Positions 44,918 to 52,543 of a stretch of 64,000 nt of DNA are shown piece after piece. The notes under the pieces are model-generated. The model did not search any database. It was given only the letters and a program-made list of their open reading frames with translations, and was not told where the DNA came from. The translations under genes and the position numbers were made by a program. The DNA comes from Muricoccus nepalensis (GTDB taxonomy: Bacteria; Pseudomonadota; Alphaproteobacteria; Acetobacterales; Acetobacteraceae), in the NCBI RefSeq assembly GCF_006438825.1, contig NZ_RCZP01000015.1, positions 18,619 through 82,618 of the forward strand, given 5' to 3'. How positions within the stretch are numbered: position 1 is the first letter of the stretch; each line of letters starts with the position of its first letter.

Positions 44918-45349
44918 AGGGGCCATGATGCCAGCCTCGGTCAGCTGACCCAGAGCCTCGCACCCGCGCTGCTGCAGGCCCACGGCATGGGCACGGGCAC
45001 CGCGGCCGAGATGCTCATCCTCGTCGGCGATAACCCCGAGCGCATCCACTCCGAGGCAGCCCTGGCCAAGCTCTGCGGCGCCTGTCCCGCCCCTGCCTTC
45101 AGCGGCAAGACGACCCGCCACCGCCTCAATCGCGGCGGCAACCGCCAAGCAAATGCCGCCCTCTACCGCGTAGTCATCGTCCGCATGCGGGCCCACCAGC
45201 CCACCCTCGACTACGTCCGGCGCCGCACCGTCGAGGGGAAGAGTAAGCCGGAGATCATCCGCTGCCTCAAGCGCTATGTGGCACGCGAGATCTTCGGGTA
45301 TCTCTGCCGCCCGACCCCTCCACTCCAGGTGGCTATAGCGACCCCTTGA
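44918..45349 (+). pseudogene. IS110-family transposase, C-terminal remnant
   Basis: Only the C-terminal (Transposase_20) domain remains: HGMGTGTAAEMLILVGDNPE, then LAKLCGACPAPAFSGKTTRH, RGGNRQANAALYRVVIVRM and VAREIFGYLC. The N-terminal DEDD catalytic domain is missing, so this is a truncated element. An open frame extends upstream to 44780, but its sequence is not IS110-like. Confidence 0.85.
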
Positions 45350-45774
45350 CCGCTATAGGAGCTTCAACGCCCCTCACAACTACCAAGGATTGGCCAACGT
45401 TTCCTGTAGCGGGAATCCTTCAACGTATTCCCGCGGCAAGGAATTCACGTCCCACAATTACCGTTTGCACGTCGGTAGGACGGCTAGCCGGACGTAGCAG
45501 CTCCACGCATCCGATTAGAAAATGCATGGAGCGCCTTGCTATACTGACGAGGCCTGCCCCGTCCAGACGATCGTTGTTCCCACATGGCTCCAATCGTTCA
45601 TGATGGAACAGGTCACCGTGGCCCCTGGATGCGCTGCACAACCAAGGCGGGCTGCCTTCTCATGATGTAGCTGGGATGCGACATAGAATTTCCGATGTAA
45701 AAAAAGACTCGACTCGAGAGAGTTCATCTCGGCAGCCTCCCAATTGCTGCATTCCGCAGCAAAGGAGACTTGAG
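45350..45774. other. Region upstream of the AbiE-like operon
   Basis: No supported gene. The sequence is richer in AT than its neighbours and should hold the AbiE promoter, which in this family is usually bound by AbiEi at inverted repeats; none was clearly identified. Confidence 0.35.
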
Positions 45775-46374
45775 ATGCTGTTAGCGGACGGTTCGGTCCG
45801 GAGGTCCTCGGACCTCCTGGCGAATGGGGTACGCCCGCAGGCGATTGCGAACGCCCTCAAAGCGGGCGTGATCGCGCGTGCCGATCGCGGAACCTATCAC
45901 CTCGTGCGCGGGGCCTCCTCTCCAGAGGAGGTTGCCCTGGCTGCGGCCTGTGCGCGCATGCCGGAAGCGGTTGTCTGCATGCTCAGTGCGGCATGGATGA
46001 ACAACCTATTGGACGATCCTCCACCAGTGACATGGATTGCCCTGCCGCTGCGCGTGCACGCCGCAAGGGTTGATGGCCCACCCCGCCGCACTCTCCGCTG
46101 GAGCTACGAAGGAGCGTTCGACATCGGCGTTGAGGTAAAGGAGGTCTGCGGCGTCCCTGTCAGGCGGACAAATGCCGCCAGGACATTGGTGGATCTCGTC
46201 CGATACGAGCGCCACTTGAGCGGCAGAGACATCGGGCCAAGGGCAGCAGCTCGCTTCTTCGCCGCAGGAGGAACCTCAACCTCCGTCACCGAGATCGCCG
46301 AAGCAGTCGGGATGCCCCGGAAGTCGCGCGAAATCCTCGACATCGTCCTTACCACCTTGGCGGTGCAGCCGTGA
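45775..46374 (+). CDS. abiEi: AbiEi-like antitoxin/repressor (type IV toxin-antitoxin)
   Basis: About 199 aa from the ATG at 45775, preceded by AAAGGAG; an upstream in-frame start at 45676 lacks this. The N-terminal winged-helix matches AbiEi (SDLLANGVRPQAIANALKAG, then VIARADRGTYHLV). The AbiEi C-terminal domain follows (EEVALAAACARMPEAVVCML, WIALPLRV, VPVRRTNAARTLVDLVRY). In known pairs AbiEi represses its own operon and counters the toxin. The toxin gene starts 109 bases downstream of this stop. Confidence 0.85.
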   Translation: MLLADGSVRRSSDLLANGVRPQAIANALKAGVIARADRGTYHLVRGASSPEEVALAAACARMPEAVVCMLSAAWMNNLLDDPPPVTWIALPLRVHAARVDGPPRRTLRWSYEGAFDIGVEVKEVCGVPVRRTNAARTLVDLVRYERHLSGRDIGPRAAARFFAAGGTSTSVTEIAEAVGMPRKSREILDIVLTTLAVQP

Positions 46375-46483
46375 CGCCCCGCAGGTGGTTCTCAGGCCAT
46401 CCCTCTCATCGCAACCTGTACAAGCCCGCCTCCCCCCCTTCCCTGCAGCTTCGGCACCCTCCTCAGTCGGGAGGGCTGCGGCC

Positions 46484-47494
46484 ATGACAGCGCGTGACGA
46501 GGGAGCCTCTACCTACAATGCCTTGCTCCGCCATTCACGGCTCAGGAATCTCTCGGCGACTGGCGTCCTCGAACGCTTTGTCGGCGAAAGCTTTATCTCC
46601 GCGCTAGGCAGCTCTCCATTCGCTGCACGCTTCCCGCTCCATGGAGCCTGGTGTCTGGGTGTCTGGTTCGGAGAACTAACGCGCCCGACCTGGGGCGTTG
46701 ACCTGGTCGACCTCGAGCGCTCTTCAGCCAGTGAGGTCATCTGCATCCTCCGGCAAGCCGTCGGGGATCACCTCGCGGGAGGTCTGCATCTCAACTGGTA
46801 CAGTGCCCGTATAGCGACGTACCAGGAGCGCCGGTCGCCACTACAACGGATTTCCCTCCAAGGGCATCTCGGGCCCGCCACCCTGCCGATCCGGGTCAAC
46901 GTCACCGCCGCCCGGCAGCCTGAGCCGGAAGTCGAATTCCGTCACCTGGGCCGGACGCTGTCCGAATGGAGCCGCGCACCGGTCGCAACCTGTACACCTG
47001 ACGAGATGGTCGCCGAGAAGGCAGCGCTTCTCGTCACCTATGGTCCTCATCACTCGCGGTCAAAGGACGTCCGCGACCTCAGAACACTGGCTGACGGCCT
47101 GCCATTCGACGGAGCCTCTCTCCTCAAGACAATGGCAGCCGTGTTCAACGGACGTGATGCCGCCCGCATGCTGGCCCAGGAGGGCTACTGGGAGGCGGCA
47201 CTTGATCCGGGGCGTCTGGACGCCAACGCACGAGCGGGATGGATGACCGTCGAGCGTGATTGCGGCACTGCTTGGCCCGCCGCCGGGCTAGCGCAGACAA
47301 TGATCAGGGTCAGGGCTTTCCTCCAGCCGCTTCTGGCAGCTCTGCGCCAAGACCAGGAAGTGGCCGGGTCTTGGCAGCCAGCGGTTGGGTGGGTTGAGCC
47401 CCAAACAAAGAGCACGGCTTCCCAGGTGCACCGTCCCGCCCCCCTATTCCCAGACGCATTAGCGGCCGCGGGGTCCGGGAGGGCACCCCCATGA
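46484..47494 (+). CDS. abiEii: AbiEii-like nucleotidyltransferase toxin, motif altered
   Basis: About 336 aa from the ATG at 46484. The AbiEii fold is recognised by FPLHGAWCLGVWFGELTRPT and, later, EMVAEKAALLVTYG followed by SRSKDVRDLRTLADGL, the usual E-x(4)-K and KDxxDL region. The active-site motif normally reads RPTxDxDL. Here it is RPTWGVDL, so the first Asp is Gly and one metal ligand is lost. The toxin could be inactive, use another acid (Asp at VDLVDLE) or be an immunity-type relic. Length and order with AbiEi are normal. Confidence 0.8.
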   Translation: MTARDEGASTYNALLRHSRLRNLSATGVLERFVGESFISALGSSPFAARFPLHGAWCLGVWFGELTRPTWGVDLVDLERSSASEVICILRQAVGDHLAGGLHLNWYSARIATYQERRSPLQRISLQGHLGPATLPIRVNVTAARQPEPEVEFRHLGRTLSEWSRAPVATCTPDEMVAEKAALLVTYGPHHSRSKDVRDLRTLADGLPFDGASLLKTMAAVFNGRDAARMLAQEGYWEAALDPGRLDANARAGWMTVERDCGTAWPAAGLAQTMIRVRAFLQPLLAALRQDQEVAGSWQPAVGWVEPQTKSTASQVHRPAPLFPDALAAAGSGRAPP

Positions 47495-47869
47495 AGGTCG
47501 GCGCCACGCAAAAAACTTTCGGGAACCCCCTCTCATGGTTGTTGCCGACAATTAGGATCCATGACATCCCCTTCGGCATGACGCTGCCCCTCGCCCTCGC
47601 CGGAGCTAAGACCCCCGATCTCGATCGGGCTGTCGACGCGCGTCTCTTCCGGACGGCCATAGCGCGCGGGTGAAGCCTGACCGCCCCACGCGGTCCCCTT
47701 CACCCACGCCATGGCGACGTCAATCACTCCGATGTTCCCTCTGACTCTCGGTGAACTCCGCGCCCGCTGACGCGTGATCCACCGCGATCGACGGTACACG
47801 AATACGTCGCCTCCGATCTCAAGATCTCAATGGGACCGCCTCCTAACCTGGAGGCGGACAGGAGGAAGT
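47495..47869. other. Region upstream of tnsA, expected site of a transposon end
   Basis: In Tn7-like elements tnsA usually lies beside one transposon end. No TGT...ACA terminus with repeated TnsB sites could be recognised here. An AGGAGG ribosome-binding site sits directly before the tnsA ATG at 47870. Confidence 0.4.
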
Positions 47870-48622
47870 ATGCGCTCCAGCACCCACATCGTCGACTGTC
47901 GCTTTGTAGGCGACGCGCTGGCTCAACAGCAGGTAGTCGTGGACGCAATCCGTCGGGGCGACGCGGCGCGGACGATGTCGTCGCGCTCCCACAGGAGCGT
48001 GGTCGGCACTTTTCCAAGCCGGAAGATGCATTGCGCGTTCCGAGCCGAGTCCGGGCTGGAGTGGCTCGCAATGCTCCATTGCGACGTACTCGAGAGCGTG
48101 GTCGCGTTTCGACCGAACGCTGTCGAGGTCCGGTTCGAGCACGACGGCCGGGCACGGACCGCCTATCCAGACATTGCAGTCCTTCGGCGTGACGGGCGCC
48201 CCGAGTTCTGGGAAATCAAGCCATCGATCCATCCCGGAGCGGAGCGCCTGCAGCGCCTGCGCGCCCTCGCCCGTGGGCTCAGCTTGGTTGGAATCCCCTA
48301 CATGGTGCGACAGCCCCATTGGTTGTGCCGGGAACCCGCGCTGAAGAACGCGCGCGCAATCCATCGTCACGCTGGTGTCGCCCCGCCCGGTTGTCACCTC
48401 CTGAATGTTGCTCGTGCCCTCTCCAAGCGGGGCGGTACGACACTTGCGGGGATGGCACAGGCACTCGAGCTACGGTCCGCCGATCTGCTCGGTTTCGTCG
48501 CACGAGGGATGATTGCGCTGGATATCGGCGCCCATCCGATCACCGGCAGCACGCCCATCATGTTGCCTCTCTCCAACGCGACCTCCGGCGCGTTCGACAG
48601 CACCCTTTCCGAGGATCGCTGA
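47870..48622 (+). CDS. tnsA: TnsA-like transposon endonuclease
   Basis: About 250 aa from the ATG at 47870, which has an AGGAGG site. The catalytic core of TnsA is visible: CAFRAESGLEW (Glu 60 or 64), TAYPDIAVL (Asp 101) and FWEIKPS (Glu 115, Lys 117), equal to the E, D and x-x-K residues of Tn7 TnsA. A C-terminal helix-turn-helix-like part follows (LAGMAQALELRSADLLGFVA). TnsA cleaves the 5' ends of the transposon so that it leaves the donor cleanly (cut-and-paste). Its partner is the TnsB DDE transposase downstream. Confidence 0.85.
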   Translation: MRSSTHIVDCRFVGDALAQQQVVVDAIRRGDAARTMSSRSHRSVVGTFPSRKMHCAFRAESGLEWLAMLHCDVLESVVAFRPNAVEVRFEHDGRARTAYPDIAVLRRDGRPEFWEIKPSIHPGAERLQRLRALARGLSLVGIPYMVRQPHWLCREPALKNARAIHRHAGVAPPGCHLLNVARALSKRGGTTLAGMAQALELRSADLLGFVARGMIALDIGAHPITGSTPIMLPLSNATSGAFDSTLSEDR

Positions 48623-48723
48623 CATGCAAGCTTCCGCGCTCACCCTCCGAATACGGGTTTCCCTTCCGCGTGCTGCCCGCTCCCGCCTGGGAGATTTGAA
48701 GCCTGTCCCGAGAGGACCGCCCC

Positions 48724-49416
48724 GTGTCGTTTGCCCTTCCGCTCTACGCCCCGGTCACGCCCCCTGCCCCGGACCTCATCCCTGCCTTTGTGCGGCGCAC
48801 GGAGCATCGCGGCTCACGGGGCACGCTGCCGAGCGAAAAACATCCCGGCGGCGTGGGCCACACCACTGCGGCGCAGCACAACGCCATGCTCCTCCTGGAG
48901 GTCATGCATGGTGTCGTCGACTACTCAGCCTATCCTTTGGGGGTTGAGGTTCGCCCTGACTGGGGTGTTGGTTTCACCTACTGGCCAGCAATCGGCTTGG
49001 ACCTCCTGGGCGGCCGTCGTGCCGTCTTGGACATCGTCTATACCGATGACCATGACGACCGCCAGCGCCTGGGCTTCGACGCCGCCCTGAAGGCGCAGCT
49101 CGATGCCATGGGCGTTCAATCCATCCAGATGTCTGAACCGGTGCTACGTGGGGATCCGCGTCTCCGGGTTGCCCGCGAGATCCGCCGCGCCTGTGGAACC
49201 CGCTTCACCGAAGCCGATGTCTTCTCCCTAATCGGTTACCTTGCTGAGCAACCTGGGCCAACTCCGCTCGGCCATCTCCGGCGAGATCACGACGATGGCG
49301 ACCAAGTCGTCGCAATGGCCTGTGTGCTCGGCATGCGGCGCCGCCTCGTTCTCCAGCTTAACGGAGCATCGCTCAACGCCTGTAGCGTGTCCCTTCCCCG
49401 CAAGGAGGCCGTGTAA
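48724..49416 (+). CDS. TnsA-like paralogue without catalytic residues
   Basis: 230 aa from a GTG; it ends in TAATG overlap with tnsB. Its order of segments follows the TnsA next door: AQHNAMLLLEVMHGVVDYS, GVEVRPDWGVGFTYWPAIGL, LDIVYTDDHDD and RLRVAREIRRACGTRF. The residues that align with the catalytic Glu, Asp and E-x-K are Gln/His 51-52, Ala 89, Asp 103 and Val 105, so the nuclease centre is lost. A C-terminal helical domain follows. It may be a structural partner of the active TnsA in the transpososome. The homology is by eye and needs a profile search. Confidence 0.6.
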   Translation: MSFALPLYAPVTPPAPDLIPAFVRRTEHRGSRGTLPSEKHPGGVGHTTAAQHNAMLLLEVMHGVVDYSAYPLGVEVRPDWGVGFTYWPAIGLDLLGGRRAVLDIVYTDDHDDRQRLGFDAALKAQLDAMGVQSIQMSEPVLRGDPRLRVAREIRRACGTRFTEADVFSLIGYLAEQPGPTPLGHLRRDHDDGDQVVAMACVLGMRRRLVLQLNGASLNACSVSLPRKEAV

Positions 49417-51542
49417 TGGCCGCCTCCCTCCTCATCGAACCCGGCCGCTGGTTCCGCTACGACGGCCAAGCCATCGTGTTTCGCAAGCGTGCCCGTGACG
49501 CTGCAACCACGCACATCTTTGAGCGCCCGGACGGAGTGCCTGTGGTGCTCTCCTCCGAGGACCTCCGGACCGCACGTTACGAGAACCGCCTCGTCGACCA
49601 TATCGACGCGAACCTCGCCGTCGGTGAGGCCGATAAGGCGACCCGTGCCCGGACCACGATGGACAGCGCCGACCCAAAGACCCTGGACGAGGCCGACCGC
49701 TGGCTCGACTACATCCAGGAATGGCAGCTAACACAGCTGCCGCGCTCCGAGCGGTACCTCGGTCCGCTTATTCAGACTGTACACGCTCGCCGCGTTGCCG
49801 AGCTGGCCAAAGTCGGCCGGACGGAAGCGCCGGTCTCCGCTTCACAGTTGAAGAGGCGGATTGCCGATTATCTCGCGTGTGGAAAGAATCCGGACGCGGT
49901 CGTGAACCAGCATAGGCGAAAGGGTAACCGTCGCCCGCGTCTCACGCAGACCATCCGCAGCATCATCGCCGAGCAGATCGACGAGAAATATCTCGTTCGG
50001 CATGGCTGCGGCATCGCCGCCTTGCACCGCGCTATCGGCGAGGCAGTTCGAGCCACCAACAAGCAGCTCTCGGCCGAGGCGCAGCAGAACGAGCCAAGCT
50101 ATGATGCGACCTCCGACGCTGTGGCGCGGCTCTGCCCTTTTACGGTCGACTACCATCGAGAAGGACCCCTGGTCGCGCGTGAGCGCTGGCGCGGAATCGG
50201 CTCGGGCATCGTCACTACCCACGCCAATGAGGTCTGGGAGATCGACGACACAAAGATCGACCTGATCTGCCTCGCCGAAGATGGCGTGACGGTAATTGGT
50301 CGCCCGTGGCTGACGGTCGTCATCGATCGTCACACGCGGATGATCATGGCGTTCGTGCTTTCCTTCACGCCGCCGGATACCCACACGGCAATGGAGGTCA
50401 TGCGGCGGGCCATGCTCCCCAAGGAGGAGTGGCTCTCAAAATACCCGAACATCAAGAGTCGCTGGCCAGCAGAGGGCGGCCCGATTGCCGTACACGTGGA
50501 CAACGGCAAGCATTACAACTCTCACGCCTTCAAGCGTGCACTGACGCGGCTAGGCATTGCCCATCGGACAATGCCGGTGCTGCGCGCCTGGTACAAGGGC
50601 GTGGTCGAGCGCCTCTTTGGCACCATTGCGCGGCAAGTGTTCCACATCGTTCCTGGGACGACCTACGCCAACATTTACGATCGGGACAAGGAACAGCCCC
50701 CCGAGGAGGTCGCGGTTGCGACCGTGGTCGAGATTGACGCCAAACTCCTCGAGTGGGTCGTCGAGGACTACCAGTTTCGCCACCATAAGGGGATTGATAT
50801 GACCCCGAATAGGCTTTGGCACCAGAGCGCCCGCGAGCACCCCTTCCCGTTGCCGAGGACCCGCGCGGACATTGAAGGGGCGCTGTCACTCGTGACTGCC
50901 CGCACGCTGCGAAAGGATGGCCTTGAGTTTTTTGGGCTGCTCTATACCTCGGAGCATGTTGTCCGGCTGAGGATGGTGCCGAAGCACGATCGAGTGCGAG
51001 AGGTGGTCATCCGGATTAACCGGGAAAACCTCGAGGCCATCGAGTTCCTCGACACAGTCACGGATGTCAACGAGGAACACTGGCGCCCTGCCTACGTCAA
51101 ACGGAGCCAGCTAAAGCAGGTGGAGGGCCGCAGCCTAGAGGAATACCTCCTCGCGCGCGCACTGCGGAACGCCAACCCAGAGGAGTACGGCGATCGGGAT
51201 CCGGACTTTGAGCGGACCTACGAAAAGCTGGACGAGAACCGGCGCAAGGCTACGGCCAGCGACCGACTTGCAGACCGCGCGCGCGCTGAGGCCGAGCGTG
51301 AACGTCTTTTGAAGGATGCCCGCCGTAACTCCGATCCGAGGGCTAATCCTGCTGTGGCACCAGATCCTGGTCAGGATCTGCAGAGCCTGATCGACGCGGA
51401 GCTGCCCCGGCAAGTCGTAGCAAGGGCAGACTCAGCGGCCTCAGCGGCCTCAGCGGCCTCGGCATCGGTTCCGGCACCAGCGGAATTCACGGCATCCCAG
51501 CGCTCCCTCACATCCACCACCCGCCGCAAGCGGAAGGAGTAA
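49416..51542 (+). CDS. tnsB: TnsB-like DDE transposase of a Tn7-like element
   Basis: A 708-aa transposase, close to the 702 aa of Tn7 TnsB. Helix-turn-helix regions precede a retroviral-integrase-type core: WEIDDTKIDLICL (Asp 277 or 278), IAVHVDNGKHYNS (Asp 362) and KGVVERLFGTI (Glu 398), the D-35-E spacing. A beta-barrel and a basic tail follow. The C-terminus carries an Ala/Ser repeat encoded by a 9-base repeat and ends in TTRRKRKE. In Tn7 the TnsB tail binds TnsC. It starts on the stop of the preceding gene. Confidence 0.92.
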   Translation: MAASLLIEPGRWFRYDGQAIVFRKRARDAATTHIFERPDGVPVVLSSEDLRTARYENRLVDHIDANLAVGEADKATRARTTMDSADPKTLDEADRWLDYIQEWQLTQLPRSERYLGPLIQTVHARRVAELAKVGRTEAPVSASQLKRRIADYLACGKNPDAVVNQHRRKGNRRPRLTQTIRSIIAEQIDEKYLVRHGCGIAALHRAIGEAVRATNKQLSAEAQQNEPSYDATSDAVARLCPFTVDYHREGPLVARERWRGIGSGIVTTHANEVWEIDDTKIDLICLAEDGVTVIGRPWLTVVIDRHTRMIMAFVLSFTPPDTHTAMEVMRRAMLPKEEWLSKYPNIKSRWPAEGGPIAVHVDNGKHYNSHAFKRALTRLGIAHRTMPVLRAWYKGVVERLFGTIARQVFHIVPGTTYANIYDRDKEQPPEEVAVATVVEIDAKLLEWVVEDYQFRHHKGIDMTPNRLWHQSAREHPFPLPRTRADIEGALSLVTARTLRKDGLEFFGLLYTSEHVVRLRMVPKHDRVREVVIRINRENLEAIEFLDTVTDVNEEHWRPAYVKRSQLKQVEGRSLEEYLLARALRNANPEEYGDRDPDFERTYEKLDENRRKATASDRLADRARAEAERERLLKDARRNSDPRANPAVAPDPGQDLQSLIDAELPRQVVARADSAASAASAASASVPAPAEFTASQRSLTSTTRRKRKE
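51432..51458 (+). repeat. Three tandem copies of TCAGCGGCC in tnsB
   Basis: Three exact copies plus a partial fourth encode an Ala-Ala-Ser repeat in the C-terminal tail of TnsB, a place where repeat-number variation would be tolerated. Confidence 0.8.
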
Positions 51543-51547
51543 TCTCC

Positions 51548-52543
51548 ATGAAGGACATCTTCCTCGACGACGACGCCCCCGATGAGGCTCTCGGGCGCAC
51601 GTTCGTGGACACCGAGCAGACCAGGGCAGTCTTTCGCCGCCTGGATGCCCTTATGGAGGTGCGGCGGACCACAAATCACGCCTGGGGTGTCGCGCTGCTT
51701 GGGCCCGCACGCTGTGGGAAGACAAGCATCTTCCGCGAGTACCTCACGCGCTGCAACGAGGGGAATGTCCAGGACCGGATGGAGAACGGTGCTACCGACG
51801 CCGTTCGTCGGCCTATCCGGCATCTCTACCTGGAGCTGGAGCCCCAAACGCGACTTATGAACATCGCTAGCCAGACGTTGGAGGCCATGGGTGATCCCGA
51901 CCCCACCTTTGGAGACAAGGGACAGCAGGGCAACCGTGTCATCGAGAACCTGGAGAGTGGGCTGTACGACCTCGTTATCTTTGACGAGGTCCATAACTTG
52001 GTGGACACCGACACCCTGCGTGTCGAACAGAAGGCGGCGCAATGGCTCTCCCGCCTCCTGGACGTTCGCGCCTGCCCCATTGCTCTGATCGGGTATGAGC
52101 GGTTTGCAGACATTCTGGAACGCAATGAGTTCCTGGAGGGCCGCCTGCTGCCGATGCCAAGGATCGTCCCACACCGCTGGGACGATCCAGGGGACATGGA
52201 GGAGTTCGCCGCCGTGCTCTCGGTGCTCGACAGTGAGCTGTCCATGCCGACGCTCTCTGGCCTTGGCGAGGTCAGTCTAGCCCGCCAGATCTGCTATGCC
52301 GTGGGAGGGCGGTTCGGACTTCTTGAAAAGTTGCTGACCCACGCGCGCCAGCTTGCCCGCGAGCGACGTCACTCCTGTTTGACCCGGCCAATCCTGAGGC
52401 AGGCGGTAGAGGACTGTAGGGCGGGCTGGAAGTCCCTTCGGTTCAATCCAATCGGCATGGACAATTTCGAGGAGGAGGCCAGGAAGACACCGTCTGGGGA
52501 GGCAGAGCGCTCCTCCTCGCGTGGGCGGGGCCGACGCAAATGA
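51548..52543 (+). CDS. tnsC: TnsC-like AAA+ ATPase
   Basis: 331 aa. Walker A is GPARCGKT (52-59) and Walker B is LVIFDEVHNLVD near 144-150. The arginine-rich sensor region follows. The length matches the short TnsC/TniB class rather than the 555-aa Tn7 TnsC. TnsC oligomerises on DNA and links the target selector TniQ to TnsB. It starts five bases after the tnsB stop, and its own stop overlaps the tniQ start by four bases (ATGA). Confidence 0.92.
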   Translation: MKDIFLDDDAPDEALGRTFVDTEQTRAVFRRLDALMEVRRTTNHAWGVALLGPARCGKTSIFREYLTRCNEGNVQDRMENGATDAVRRPIRHLYLELEPQTRLMNIASQTLEAMGDPDPTFGDKGQQGNRVIENLESGLYDLVIFDEVHNLVDTDTLRVEQKAAQWLSRLLDVRACPIALIGYERFADILERNEFLEGRLLPMPRIVPHRWDDPGDMEEFAAVLSVLDSELSMPTLSGLGEVSLARQICYAVGGRFGLLEKLLTHARQLARERRHSCLTRPILRQAVEDCRAGWKSLRFNPIGMDNFEEEARKTPSGEAERSSSRGRGRRK

